In this document: positions 52,031 through 60,169 of the stretch, one piece after another
Layout: each line of letters begins with the position of its first letter
How positions within the stretch are numbered: position 1 is the stretch's first letter
Source of the DNA: an uncultured Clostridia bacterium
GTDB taxonomy: Bacteria > Bacillota > Clostridia > Lachnospirales > Lachnospiraceae
Assembly (NCBI GenBank): GCA_937895705.1
Contig: CALBKM010000011.1
Span: 42,683-106,682 of the forward strand
DNA: 64,000 nt
Direction of reading: 5' to 3'
The notes under the pieces: model-generated
Databases searched by the model: none
What the model was told of the DNA's origin: nothing
The model's input: the letters and a program-made list of their open reading frames with translations, nothing else
Made by a program: the position numbers and the translations under genes

Positions 52031-52074
52031 CTGTTGATTACTAAAGAGTGGAAATATTTTTATGGAGGTGCCAA

Positions 52075-52527
52075 ATGGCTAGAACTGAAGTCGTTACAAT
52101 AACAAATATGTGTATGGTATACAATGGTACTAAGGTTTTAGTACAAGAAAAAGTTGACGATGATTATTGTGGAATAACATTCCCAGGAGGTCATGTCGAA
52201 AAAGGAGAGTCTTTTACCGATGCAGTAATACGTGAAGTGCGTGAAGAAACGGGGTTGAAGATTTCCTCGCCTGTATTATGCGGAATTAAAGATTGGTCAA
52301 ATGATGATGGTTCAAGATATATGGTTTTATTCTACAGAACCAATAAGTTTGAGGGTCAATTATCCTCATCAGAGGAAGGAGAAGTTCATTGGATTGAACT
52401 GGACGAAATGAAAAAAGGGAATTTAGCAGACGGAATGGATAAAATGCTGGAGGTTTTCTTAGATGAGAGTATAAGCGAATATTTTTTCTATAAAGAAAAT
52501 GGAGAATGGAGAGATGAATTGAAGTAA
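52075..52527 (+). CDS. NUDIX hydrolase (MutT/8-oxo-dGTP diphosphatase-like)
   Basis: A 150-residue NUDIX protein. ATG 52075 has TGGAGGTG upstream, better than an in-frame ATG at 52048. The NUDIX box GGHVEKGESFTDAVIREVRE continues into ETGL. The N-terminal strand VTITNMCMVYN and the tail with HWIELDEM are typical of clostridial 8-oxo-dGTP diphosphatases. It is probably in the same transcript as the previous NUDIX gene, 44 bases upstream. Confidence 0.88.
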   Translation: MARTEVVTITNMCMVYNGTKVLVQEKVDDDYCGITFPGGHVEKGESFTDAVIREVREETGLKISSPVLCGIKDWSNDDGSRYMVLFYRTNKFEGQLSSSEEGEVHWIELDEMKKGNLADGMDKMLEVFLDESISEYFFYKENGEWRDELK

Positions 52528-52554
52528 ATAGTTTCAGTATGACAGGAGTGCAAA

Positions 52555-52848
52555 ATGAAAAGTAATATAGATTTTACAACTATTACAGCCTGTGGGGAAT
52601 GTTGCGTAGGGTGTAAGAAAAAGGAAGAGGGCATTTGTCAGGGCTGTATAGAGTCCGACGGTCATTGTGTGGAATGGACACAATCTAACGGGTGTCCGAT
52701 ACATAAGTGTGCACGAGAGCATAATGTGCAGTTCTGTGGATTGTGCAAAGAATTTCCATGTGAGTGGTTGGTTAAGAAAGTTGTTTGGAGACCGAATGTG
52801 GTGGAAGAGTTAACGGAGTTGGCGGAGTTGTACAATAAGCAGAATTAG
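52555..52848 (+). CDS. DUF3795 cysteine-rich protein
   Basis: A 97-residue protein with 12 cysteines in CGECCVGCKK, CQGCIE, CPIHKC and CGLCKEFPCEW, the pattern of DUF3795, a small clostridial family thought to bind metal. ACAGGAGTG precedes ATG 52555. A second, diverged DUF3795 gene lies at 53867, with the HEXXH gene between them. Confidence 0.85.
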   Translation: MKSNIDFTTITACGECCVGCKKKEEGICQGCIESDGHCVEWTQSNGCPIHKCAREHNVQFCGLCKEFPCEWLVKKVVWRPNVVEELTELAELYNKQN

Positions 52849-52923
52849 GCAAGCTTCAAGGTGCAGGGATTTTGGCGACTTGACGTATATGTAAATGCTT
52901 CGGAAACAAAGGAGATACAGGGA

Positions 52924-53811
52924 ATGAATTTGATATTAGATACAACACTGATAGATTGCATATTGAATCAGTGGAACAAGTCGACCTCCGATTTTGCTGA
53001 GGTACATAATCATCCGGTCTTTCAGCAGTTGTTGGCGCATGCAGAGGATTTTCAAAAAAGGGAAATCGGAGCAGAGCAATATTTATATGACCTGTTACAT
53101 GTCGACAATATCGATATGCAACAGTACCAACGGGAGATTGAGCGGAATCTGACGATTCTGAAAGGAGTCGATTTTTCGAAGATTGCCAAGGAAGTAGAAG
53201 CTTTCTTGCCGAAGGATGTTTGCGAGCGGATGGAAAATATCTATGTGCATCCTGTAATCGGAATCGGTGGATTGTCCATCGGTGATTTCTTTGCGATTGA
53301 CCCGGCACCGTGTCCTTGGTATCCTGCGGATGGTTCGGATGCGGAAAAGTATTTATCGGAGTTTATTTATCCGTTATTAAGACATGAGCCTCATCATTCG
53401 GGATACAGACAGATACGCCAGTGTGCAGACATTACGCAGATTCAGAGTCTGGGGGAACTGGCTGTTGATATGATTCGGCAAATACATATGGAGGGCGGTG
53501 CTGTTTTGTGCGAGAAGCAGTGCTTGGCAAGAATTCTTTCGAAGGATGAATTGGCAGAAGGGGCGGAGCGTTTCAGAAAGTGTGATGAAGTTATTCAGAA
53601 CTGGCTGGAACAGGGAGATTATGAGATAAGTGAGGATGATTGGACGGCGTATTATACGCTTTGGGGTCCGGAGAAATTGGCATACCGTTTGGGAGAATAT
53701 ATTTGTTTGCTGTTGATTCAATGTGGAGCAGTATCGTCTGTTGGAGACTGTATGGCAATGGAACCGCTTGAGTTGTGGGAGTCGGTGAGAGAGGTAATTG
53801 CAGATTTGTAG
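52924..53811 (+). CDS. DUF5700-like putative zinc-dependent peptidase
   Basis: A 295-residue soluble protein. ATG 52924 follows AAAGGAGATACAGG; the frame is open to an earlier ATG-less region. The sequence LLRHEPHHSGY near residue 158 has the form HEXXH with an unusual proline inside the motif. IYVHPVIGIGGLSIGDFFAIDP precedes it and helical segments follow. This order resembles DUF5700 putative peptidases. The proline could mean a degenerate or non-peptidase site. The assignment is tentative. Confidence 0.55.
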   Translation: MNLILDTTLIDCILNQWNKSTSDFAEVHNHPVFQQLLAHAEDFQKREIGAEQYLYDLLHVDNIDMQQYQREIERNLTILKGVDFSKIAKEVEAFLPKDVCERMENIYVHPVIGIGGLSIGDFFAIDPAPCPWYPADGSDAEKYLSEFIYPLLRHEPHHSGYRQIRQCADITQIQSLGELAVDMIRQIHMEGGAVLCEKQCLARILSKDELAEGAERFRKCDEVIQNWLEQGDYEISEDDWTAYYTLWGPEKLAYRLGEYICLLLIQCGAVSSVGDCMAMEPLELWESVREVIADL

Positions 53812-53866
53812 ATGTTGTGGTTGATGAGTATGGTCAATTGGGAACCTGAAAGGAGACGAAAGAGAA

Positions 53867-54127
53867 ATGAACGTGATTAAAGGGAAGTGCGGAACGGATT
53901 GTAATACCTGTCAGTTCAAAGAAAAGTTTAACTGCGGCGGTTGCGTGGAGCAGGAAGGGAAGATATTCTGGGGCGAATGCGATATCTACAAATGTGCCGC
54001 TGCGAAAGGCTTTAAGCATTGCGGACAATGCAAAGAACTTCCCTGTCAGGAACTGACTACATTTATTGAGAACGGACATAATCCGGACCGGTTGAGTAAT
54101 TTGAATAAGTGGAAGGAAGAGGAGTAA
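53867..54127 (+). CDS. DUF3795 cysteine-rich protein (second copy)
   Basis: An 86-residue protein with CGTDCNTCQ, CGGCVEQ, CDIYKC and CGQCKELPCQ, the DUF3795 pattern, diverged from the copy at 52555. AAGGAGACG precedes ATG 53867. Confidence 0.85.
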   Translation: MNVIKGKCGTDCNTCQFKEKFNCGGCVEQEGKIFWGECDIYKCAAAKGFKHCGQCKELPCQELTTFIENGHNPDRLSNLNKWKEEE

Positions 54128-54154
54128 AATACATATTTACGGAGGAAGACCTAC

Positions 54155-54541
54155 ATGAAAAATTACACTCAAGTCTATGTAAAAAACAGCTTTGAAGCTG
54201 CGGAAGTATACTGTAAAGCCTTCGGAACAGAGATTACCCGTGAGTTTAAAAATGAGGCTGGAACAATATACGAACATTGCGAATTATCGGTAAACGGAGA
54301 AGGTTTTTTAGCATTGGCGGAAGCAAAGAATCCTTGTGATGTAGAACTGGTACATAAGATGAAGTGGGAAACCATGACATTTAATGTTTTTGAGATGGGA
54401 AGTGAAGAGGCAGTTCACAGAGCATTCGATGTATTAAGCGACGGCGGTGTTGTGCTGGAACCGATTGGCCAGTTGCCGTGGAGTTCATGTTGTGCAACGG
54501 TGATAGACAAGTTCGGGGTTTGTTGGTGGATTGCGATTTAA
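54155..54541 (+). CDS. VOC family protein (PhnB/glyoxalase fold)
   Basis: A 128-residue single-domain protein. The opening YVKNSFEAAEVYCKAFGTEI, the central HCELSVNGEGFLALAEA and the closing SCCATVIDKFGVCWWIAI are typical of PhnB-like VOC proteins, which are often annotated as bleomycin-resistance or glyoxalase relatives. Function is not determined. ACGGAGGAAG precedes ATG 54155. Confidence 0.85.
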   Translation: MKNYTQVYVKNSFEAAEVYCKAFGTEITREFKNEAGTIYEHCELSVNGEGFLALAEAKNPCDVELVHKMKWETMTFNVFEMGSEEAVHRAFDVLSDGGVVLEPIGQLPWSSCCATVIDKFGVCWWIAI

Positions 54542-54618
54542 TGATACACAAGGTTTCACTAGATAAGCAAAGACGAGAAAGGCTGGAAGTGTAGAAGAAT
54601 GAGATTAAGTACAAGACC

Positions 54619-54656
54619 TCCGTTTGGAACAGAAGAGTTCTAGGCGGATTTTTTTT
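54619..54656 (+). terminator. Rho-independent terminator
   Basis: TCCGTTTGGAAC pairs with GTTCTAGGCGGA through several G-U pairs across AGAAGA, followed by eight T. Confidence 0.8.
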
Positions 54657-54705
54657 GAGTAGATAGTAAAAAGCTACTGAAGCGGTGGATGAATGATTAT
54701 AGATA

Positions 54706-54734
54706 TTGACGGAAGTGTTTCTTTGTGTTAAACT
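54706..54734 (+). promoter_or_regulatory. Promoter of the ABC-3C operon
   Basis: TTGACG at 54706-54711, 17-base spacer containing GTTTCTTTG, TAAACT at 54729-54734: the same boxes as at 46703-46731. Confidence 0.7.
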
Positions 54735-54871
54735 AAAAATGGTGTAATAACATTAATTCTGATTGAAATAAAACGAGAAGGTAAGTTGTAGGAAATGTGT
54801 GACAAGATTTTTCATTGTGAGAAATATGAGAAAAAATTTATAAGCGCATGATTACATATGGAGGAACTAGA

Positions 54872-55663
54872 ATGGATATAGTAGATACTTATTTTCAACC
54901 AAGAACAACTGTGTCGCCTAATGCTGAGATGCAACATTACTTAGAGGTAGACGGGTTATGTCCTCTGTGTGGTGAACCATTAATGGTAGAAAAACGTGGT
55001 AAGCTCAATAAAAATTATCAAATAGCACATATATATCCTAATAGTCCTACAGAACATCAAAGAACTGTATTGAATGGTGTGGAAAGACTTGGTGCCTCTT
55101 GTGAGGATTTTGAAAATAAAATTGCTTTATGTAGAGATTGCCATGCTTTATATGATGCTAATACAACGAAGGAAGAGTATCTTAAAATCCTTAACATAAA
55201 GAAATCATTATTAGCTGCAGAAAGCACAAAAGTAAGTATTGCAACGAAAGATATTGAGGAAGAGTTAATCCTAATAATTGAAACGCTATCTTCAGCTACA
55301 GATGAAAAAATATTAGAGCAGGCATTGAAATATAAAGGGATAAAAATTGCTAAAAAAGTTGAGAATGAGTATCACTTATTACGCAGAAAGATAGAGTCTA
55401 ATGTGTACACATACTATGGAATTATAAAAGAAAATATGAGGAATCTTAGCGATGAGAACAAACTGAATTTTGATTTGGTTGCATCAGAAGTAAGGACAGT
55501 ATATTTGAAAGCGAAAGAGTTTACAAATGATAAGGTGATGATATTTGAATCGCTTGTGCAATGGTTACAGACTAAAATGTTCCAAGCATCAAGAGAAAGT
55601 TGTGAAGCGATGATTTCATTTTTTGTACAGAATTGTGAGGTGTTTGATGAGATTTCCGAGTAA
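54872..55663 (+). CDS. HNH endonuclease effector of an ABC-three-component (ABC-3C) system
   Basis: A 263-residue protein. ATG 54872 has GGAGGAAC 6 bases upstream and is preferred over ATG 54848. The N-terminal HNH domain shows Cys30-x-x-Cys33, QIAHIYP with His53, NKIALCRDCH with Asn82, Cys87, Cys90 and His91: a zinc-braced HNH nuclease. The C-terminal 160 residues are helical and probably contact the partners. It overlaps the next gene by 17 bases. First gene of a three-gene operon whose third product is a DUF2326 ABC ATPase, the signature of ABC-3C conflict systems. Nuclease activity is inferred from motifs. Confidence 0.82.
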   Translation: MDIVDTYFQPRTTVSPNAEMQHYLEVDGLCPLCGEPLMVEKRGKLNKNYQIAHIYPNSPTEHQRTVLNGVERLGASCEDFENKIALCRDCHALYDANTTKEEYLKILNIKKSLLAAESTKVSIATKDIEEELILIIETLSSATDEKILEQALKYKGIKIAKKVENEYHLLRRKIESNVYTYYGIIKENMRNLSDENKLNFDLVASEVRTVYLKAKEFTNDKVMIFESLVQWLQTKMFQASRESCEAMISFFVQNCEVFDEISE

Positions 55664-55883
55664 GTTATTTCAATATAAAGAAACTGTAATTTATGATTGT
55701 AGCGTGATAATGGAAACATTGGAATGTGAAACGTCAGTTTTGGATTTATACAAAGCTTGTAGAAATAAGTGTAATAGTGTACAAGGATTTTTAGATGCTT
55801 TGGATGTTTTGTATGCTTTGAGAAAAATTGACTATGACAAGAATGCGAGGAGGATTATTAATGTTACTGGAAATAATTTGTGA
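55647..55883 (+). CDS. ABC-3C system middle component
   Basis: A 78-residue protein. ATG 55647 has GTGAGG upstream and lies inside the end of the HNH gene. MRFPSKLFQYKETVIYD at the N-terminus and LDALDVLYALRKIDYD near the C-terminus fit the small helical middle components (MC) of ABC-3C systems, which bridge effector and ATPase; I do not assign an MC number. It overlaps the ATPase gene by 23 bases, so all three genes are translationally coupled. Confidence 0.75.
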   Translation: MRFPSKLFQYKETVIYDCSVIMETLECETSVLDLYKACRNKCNSVQGFLDALDVLYALRKIDYDKNARRIINVTGNNL

Positions 55884-57474
55884 TAAATTTAAGCAGCAAC
55901 GAGTAGAATTTCATAATGGTTTAAATGTAGTATTGGGAGATGAACAGGGTAGTAATTCAATAGGAAAGTCCTCTTTTTTGATGATTATTGACTATATATA
56001 TGGTGGAAAAGATTATATCATGAAATCCGTTGACATACAAAAGAATGTTGGGCAACACACAATCAAGTTTGCGTTTAAGTTTTCTGGAAATGTATATTAT
56101 TTTTCACGTAATACAGAAAACACAGAAACTGTAAATGTGTGTGATAGTAGTTATAATGTATGCAGTGTAATAACTATTGGACAGTATATGGCGCAGTTAA
56201 AAGAACTATATGGATTTTCAGAAAATGAAATAAGCTTTAGAGATGCAGTGGGAAGATATTTGCGAATTTATGGTAGAGAAAATATTGAGGAGAAACGCCC
56301 TCTTGATGCTATACATAATGAGCGTTCTGGTCAGCAAATAACAGCATTGTTAAAATTAGGCGATTTATATCAACAGGTAAAAGAGATTGATGAGCTTGCG
56401 AAAAAGAAGAGCGATGAGCTAAAGGCCTTTAAAGCCGCTCAGAAATATCAATTTATAGATAAAATAGGGAAAAAACAGCGTAGAGAAAATGAAAAGCAAC
56501 TATCCGAATTAGAACTTGAAAAAAAGAAAATAACAGATGATTTGAATGATAAGATATTAGAATTTGATACAGAAAAATCAGAGGTAGTATTGAAGTTCAG
56601 AAGAGAGTTGTCGATACTTAACAGAAGAATTCGTGCACAAAAGACAAGAATTATCTCTTTGGAGGAAAATCTGTCTGGGACACGAAAGATAAAAAAAGAA
56701 GATATTGAAAAAATAAAAAAATTCTTTCCAGAAGCAGATTTAAGGAAAATAGAAGAAATAGAAGATTTTCATAAAGAAATTGACGTTGTGTTACAGGAAG
56801 AAATAAAAGAGGAAATAGCAAACATACAGAATATTGTAAGGTTACTGGAAGAAGATAAGGATAGTGTTGCAAAGAGGATAAAAGAGATAAGTGAAACAGA
56901 AAATTTATCTCAGGTTATTTTATTCAAATTTGCAGAAATACAAAAAAAGATTGAAATGTTAAATATCCAAAATTCTTATTATGATAAAAGAGAGATTTTG
57001 GATAATGAGAGGAAGGATGCAGAGGAAAGAAGAGAAACTATACGTAATCAGCAAATAAATAGAATACAAAATATGATAAACATTAAAATGGAAGAACTAA
57101 ATGACATTATTTATGAAGGAACGAAGGTTGCACCTACTTTGTCAATTAGTAAGAATCAATATGTTTTTGAAACTCCTGATGATACTGGGACCGGAACGTG
57201 TTATAGAGGAATGGTGCTATATGATTTGAGTATATTACAATTAACGTGTTTACCGATATTGGTTCATGATTCAGTGGTATTGAAGCAGATAGAGGATATT
57301 GCAATAGAAAAAATTTTAGAGTTTTATGACAAATCGGAGAAACAGGTTTTTATTTCTTTGGACAAGGTATCATCTTATAGTAGAAGGAGCCAAGAGATTC
57401 TAAAAGAAAACAGAGTTTTACAATTGGGTATAGGGGGGAATGAACTGTTTGGTAGATCATGGAGTAAAAAATGA
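55861..57474 (+). CDS. DUF2326 ABC ATPase of the ABC-3C system
   Basis: A 537-residue SMC-like ATPase. ATG 55861 follows GAGGAGG, and the N-terminus MLLEIICDKFKQQ begins the ATPase core. Walker A is GDEQGSNSIGKSS (26-38, Lys36), of the unusual GSNSIGKS type seen in DUF2326. Residues 170-420 are long charged coiled coil. The C-terminal lobe has LTCLPILVHDSVVLKQIEDI, the DUF2326 Walker B-like region. Such ATPases are thought to sense an invader and license the effector; here the effector is the HNH protein two genes upstream. Confidence 0.85.
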   Translation: MLLEIICDKFKQQRVEFHNGLNVVLGDEQGSNSIGKSSFLMIIDYIYGGKDYIMKSVDIQKNVGQHTIKFAFKFSGNVYYFSRNTENTETVNVCDSSYNVCSVITIGQYMAQLKELYGFSENEISFRDAVGRYLRIYGRENIEEKRPLDAIHNERSGQQITALLKLGDLYQQVKEIDELAKKKSDELKAFKAAQKYQFIDKIGKKQRRENEKQLSELELEKKKITDDLNDKILEFDTEKSEVVLKFRRELSILNRRIRAQKTRIISLEENLSGTRKIKKEDIEKIKKFFPEADLRKIEEIEDFHKEIDVVLQEEIKEEIANIQNIVRLLEEDKDSVAKRIKEISETENLSQVILFKFAEIQKKIEMLNIQNSYYDKREILDNERKDAEERRETIRNQQINRIQNMINIKMEELNDIIYEGTKVAPTLSISKNQYVFETPDDTGTGTCYRGMVLYDLSILQLTCLPILVHDSVVLKQIEDIAIEKILEFYDKSEKQVFISLDKVSSYSRRSQEILKENRVLQLGIGGNELFGRSWSKK

Positions 57475-57654
57475 TTGGGAATGGTGTTGTTAATTGAATC
57501 AGGATGGACATACAAACTAAGAGAATAATATTTTTGACAAGGAACTTTGTACTGTTCGCTTTCTCGTTCTCCTTACTATAGGCTATATAGAATACTCAGA
57601 TAACGGATGTCTTTTAACCGGGGATTACTGAAAGTAAATAAGTAAATCAAGACT

Positions 57655-57687
57655 GGCTCAGAATTATAATAGTTCTGAGCCGTTTTT
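57655..57687 (+). terminator. Terminator after the ABC-3C operon
   Basis: GGCTCAGAA pairs perfectly with TTCTGAGCC, followed by GTTTTT. The 90 bases after it resemble a decayed version of the repeat at 46582 and 49994. The rest of the gap 57475-57830 shows nothing I recognise. Confidence 0.85.
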
Positions 57688-57832
57688 CGTGTGTATAAAG
57701 TGAAAGGAAGCTATGTGGTGCATGGAGTTGCGGAGAAAAAGTAATTAAATGTTGTAGTAATAGGGATAAATAAAAGAATGAAATTGTATATATCAAAAAG
57801 AGTTGGGAGACGATAAAAAATGTAAAATTATG

Positions 57833-57861
57833 CTGACAAAAGATAATAAATGTGTTATTAT
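57833..57861 (+). promoter_or_regulatory. Retron operon promoter
   Basis: CTGACA at 57833-57838, spacer 17, TATTAT at 57856-57861; predicted start near 57868. Confidence 0.72.
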
Positions 57862-57948
57862 TAGTTTGAGGACGAAAACTATTAGCTTGAATGCTCTTTG
57901 TATGGAGTGCAGTTGGATTATTTGCTTAACGAAAGAATGGGATATAAG

Positions 57949-59982
57949 ATGGGGATAGCATATGTAAGAATCGAAAACTTTAAGTCAATAAAAAGTATGT
58001 ATATTAATATTTCTGAGATAAATGCTTTGATAGGCGTTAATGGAAGTGGGAAAAGTAATATTATTTCTGCAATGCGTTTTTTTTATGATAACTTGACAAA
58101 GAGTACTGTGAATGGAAATCAAGACGTATATGATATCAATAATCATTTTAGTAATGAAGTAAGAATAACAGTCGGATATAATTTATGGCAATTAAAAAAG
58201 AGATGTTATGAAAATTTGAAAAAAACGGAAGGTAAAAGATATGAATCGTTTTATCGAGATGTTACAAGGCTGAATGATTATTTTGAAGTAACGCTGATTG
58301 CTGTTAAAAACCGTGTTATAGCATGGAATAAGTCCTTTTCTGAAAGAAAATTGATTTATAATCTTTTTCCAATATATATAATTGATACAAGAAAGATTAA
58401 TTTGGTTGATTGGGAAAATCTTTGGTTACAGATTGGTGATTTAGGGAAACTTGACGAAAAAACAGGAAAAGAGTTTCGGGAAAAAATTAAGGAGACTTTG
58501 GTTGGGTATACAAAGACTAAAGAGGTTTATTCCAGAATAGAAAAGCTATTTGGAGATAATGGGATAAAAATTAGTAAGTATTCTCCAAAACAAATTGCAG
58601 CAGTTACGGCAAGATTATATTTTAGTGGAGATGAATTTGAGTTTCATGAAAATCGCTTGATATACTTTTCTGATGGAACAAATTCATTTAATTTTATAAG
58701 AACTTTTATACAGATTCTTGCAGTTCTTAATGAAATAAAAATGAAAGAACCTATAGTGATCTTAGATGAGCCAGAAATAAGTTTACATCATAATTTGATT
58801 GATGGATTATCACTAATTCTTTTTAATAGTTGTAGTAGTTTAAGTTTTATATTATCTACGCATTCTACAAGATTAATAAAAAATCTTTTGATTGGACAAT
58901 CTGATAGATGCCATATTTATCAGGTGAAATTTAATAATAGATATTCCATTTTAAAAAAAATGCGTCCGTTTAATGATAATCGTGAGAATGTTGTTATTAC
59001 TGATCAACATGCAAATGCTTTTTTTTCAAAAATGGTAGTTTGTGTGGAAGGAGTTACGGAAATTGAAGTATTAAGGAATCGCTTTTTGCATTTAATATAT
59101 CCTATATTGTCGCAAGTCGATGTAATGGGAGGTATGGCAGATGATGTTGAACGAAAGATTGTATCGCCTTCTGAAAGAAACTATGAGATGCCAATTCTTT
59201 ATACTGCAGATATGGACAAGATATTTAGTTTTGACGTGAAAACAAGAAAGGTCGTTCCAGAAAACAAGATTAAGTTGGTGGATGAAAAATATGCATATAC
59301 ATATCGTCGTTCTTTAAACAAGAAGTATAGAAAAAGGAAAGACGCAATGGAAAAGAAATGTTTTTTTAATTTCAGAATGCCTCTTTTTTATTCGAATGAT
59401 CCATATTATACAGAATATAAAAAACTGGTTAAAGAGTATTATTTATTATATGATTATTATATAATGGATTCAACTATAGAAGGGGCGTTAATAACAATTA
59501 ATAATATAGAGGAGTTTAGGGCATATGCCGAGTATGAAGGTAACGAAGAAAAGAGGAGAAACTATGGTCGATCAAGACGATTAGAGCGGTTACATGAACT
59601 AGAAAGACAGATAAAGAAATCAACGTTACAAGAAGTACTTATGGCATATAGGATTCTTTATAATGGAAAGACTGATTTGTTGTTTCAATATAAACAGATA
59701 GAAGCGAATAATCCTAATATAAATGCTACGGGGGTAGAAGAACTATATAGTGTTTTGAAAGATCCAATAGCATCAAAAACGGATGGTTGGGTTTCTCGTT
59801 GGCTTGAGTACTTTATTTGTATGTTAATGAATATTGTACCGTATGAAAGGGATACATATGTTAAAGCAAGAAGAATAATGAACTCGCAAAGGGCAGATGA
59901 GATACGACAAAATTTTAAAGTTAAATTTCCGGAATTAAATGAATGGGTAGAGGAAATGCTAAAACGAGTTAAAGGAGATTAA
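57949..59982 (+). CDS. Retron effector: OLD-like ABC ATPase with TOPRIM nuclease domain
   Basis: About 677 residues from ATG 57949, where the ATPase core starts (MGIAYVRIENFKSIKS). ATG 57937 and TTG 57898 are in frame, and no start has a strong binding site. Walker A is GVNGSGKS (29-36), the signature lies near YFSDGTNSF, Walker B is PIVILDEPEISLHH and the switch His is in LSTHSTR. A TOPRIM-like region follows, with CVEGVTEIEVLRN (Glu) and YTADMDK (DxD). This is the OLD nuclease plan, as in Eco8-type retron effectors. The stop codon lies inside the first arm of the retron ncRNA, and the reverse transcriptase follows. Strongly AT-rich. Confidence 0.8.
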   Translation: MGIAYVRIENFKSIKSMYINISEINALIGVNGSGKSNIISAMRFFYDNLTKSTVNGNQDVYDINNHFSNEVRITVGYNLWQLKKRCYENLKKTEGKRYESFYRDVTRLNDYFEVTLIAVKNRVIAWNKSFSERKLIYNLFPIYIIDTRKINLVDWENLWLQIGDLGKLDEKTGKEFREKIKETLVGYTKTKEVYSRIEKLFGDNGIKISKYSPKQIAAVTARLYFSGDEFEFHENRLIYFSDGTNSFNFIRTFIQILAVLNEIKMKEPIVILDEPEISLHHNLIDGLSLILFNSCSSLSFILSTHSTRLIKNLLIGQSDRCHIYQVKFNNRYSILKKMRPFNDNRENVVITDQHANAFFSKMVVCVEGVTEIEVLRNRFLHLIYPILSQVDVMGGMADDVERKIVSPSERNYEMPILYTADMDKIFSFDVKTRKVVPENKIKLVDEKYAYTYRRSLNKKYRKRKDAMEKKCFFNFRMPLFYSNDPYYTEYKKLVKEYYLLYDYYIMDSTIEGALITINNIEEFRAYAEYEGNEEKRRNYGRSRRLERLHELERQIKKSTLQEVLMAYRILYNGKTDLLFQYKQIEANNPNINATGVEELYSVLKDPIASKTDGWVSRWLEYFICMLMNIVPYERDTYVKARRIMNSQRADEIRQNFKVKFPELNEWVEEMLKRVKGD

Positions 59983-60161
59983 GAATAAGCGAGCAGCAAT
60001 GTCTTGATAAAAATATCAAGAGCCTTGATGAAGAAGTGACGAATCTTGGAAAGCCAAGGAAGCTGTATTACTAGTTGAAATACGCACCCCCCCTCGCCCA
60101 TGCACAGAGGGTGTTCGAACATTCGCTCCGCGAATGCTTGGGATAGTGCTCGCTTATTCTT
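59981..60161 (+). ncRNA. Retron msr-msd non-coding RNA
   Basis: A 181-nt region between effector and reverse transcriptase. The a1 arm AAGAATAAGCGAGCA (59981-59995) is perfectly complementary over 15 bases to the a2 arm TGCTCGCTTATTCTT (60147-60161). The first unpaired base after a1 is G59996 in an AGC context, as expected of the branching guanosine. Inside are TCTTGATA/TATCAAGA (60002-60021), CTTGG/CCAAG (60045-60058), CCCTC/GAGGG (60091-60111) and CATTCGC/GCGAATG (60120-60136). The first two fit msr, the last two msd. Exact msr/msd limits cannot be read from sequence. Confidence 0.88.
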
Positions 60162-60169
60162 AAAAATAT

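Noticed and set aside
57534..57562. Promoter beginning with TTGACA at 57534
   Set aside because: No acceptable -10 box at 16-18 bases; the better retron promoter is at 57833-57861.
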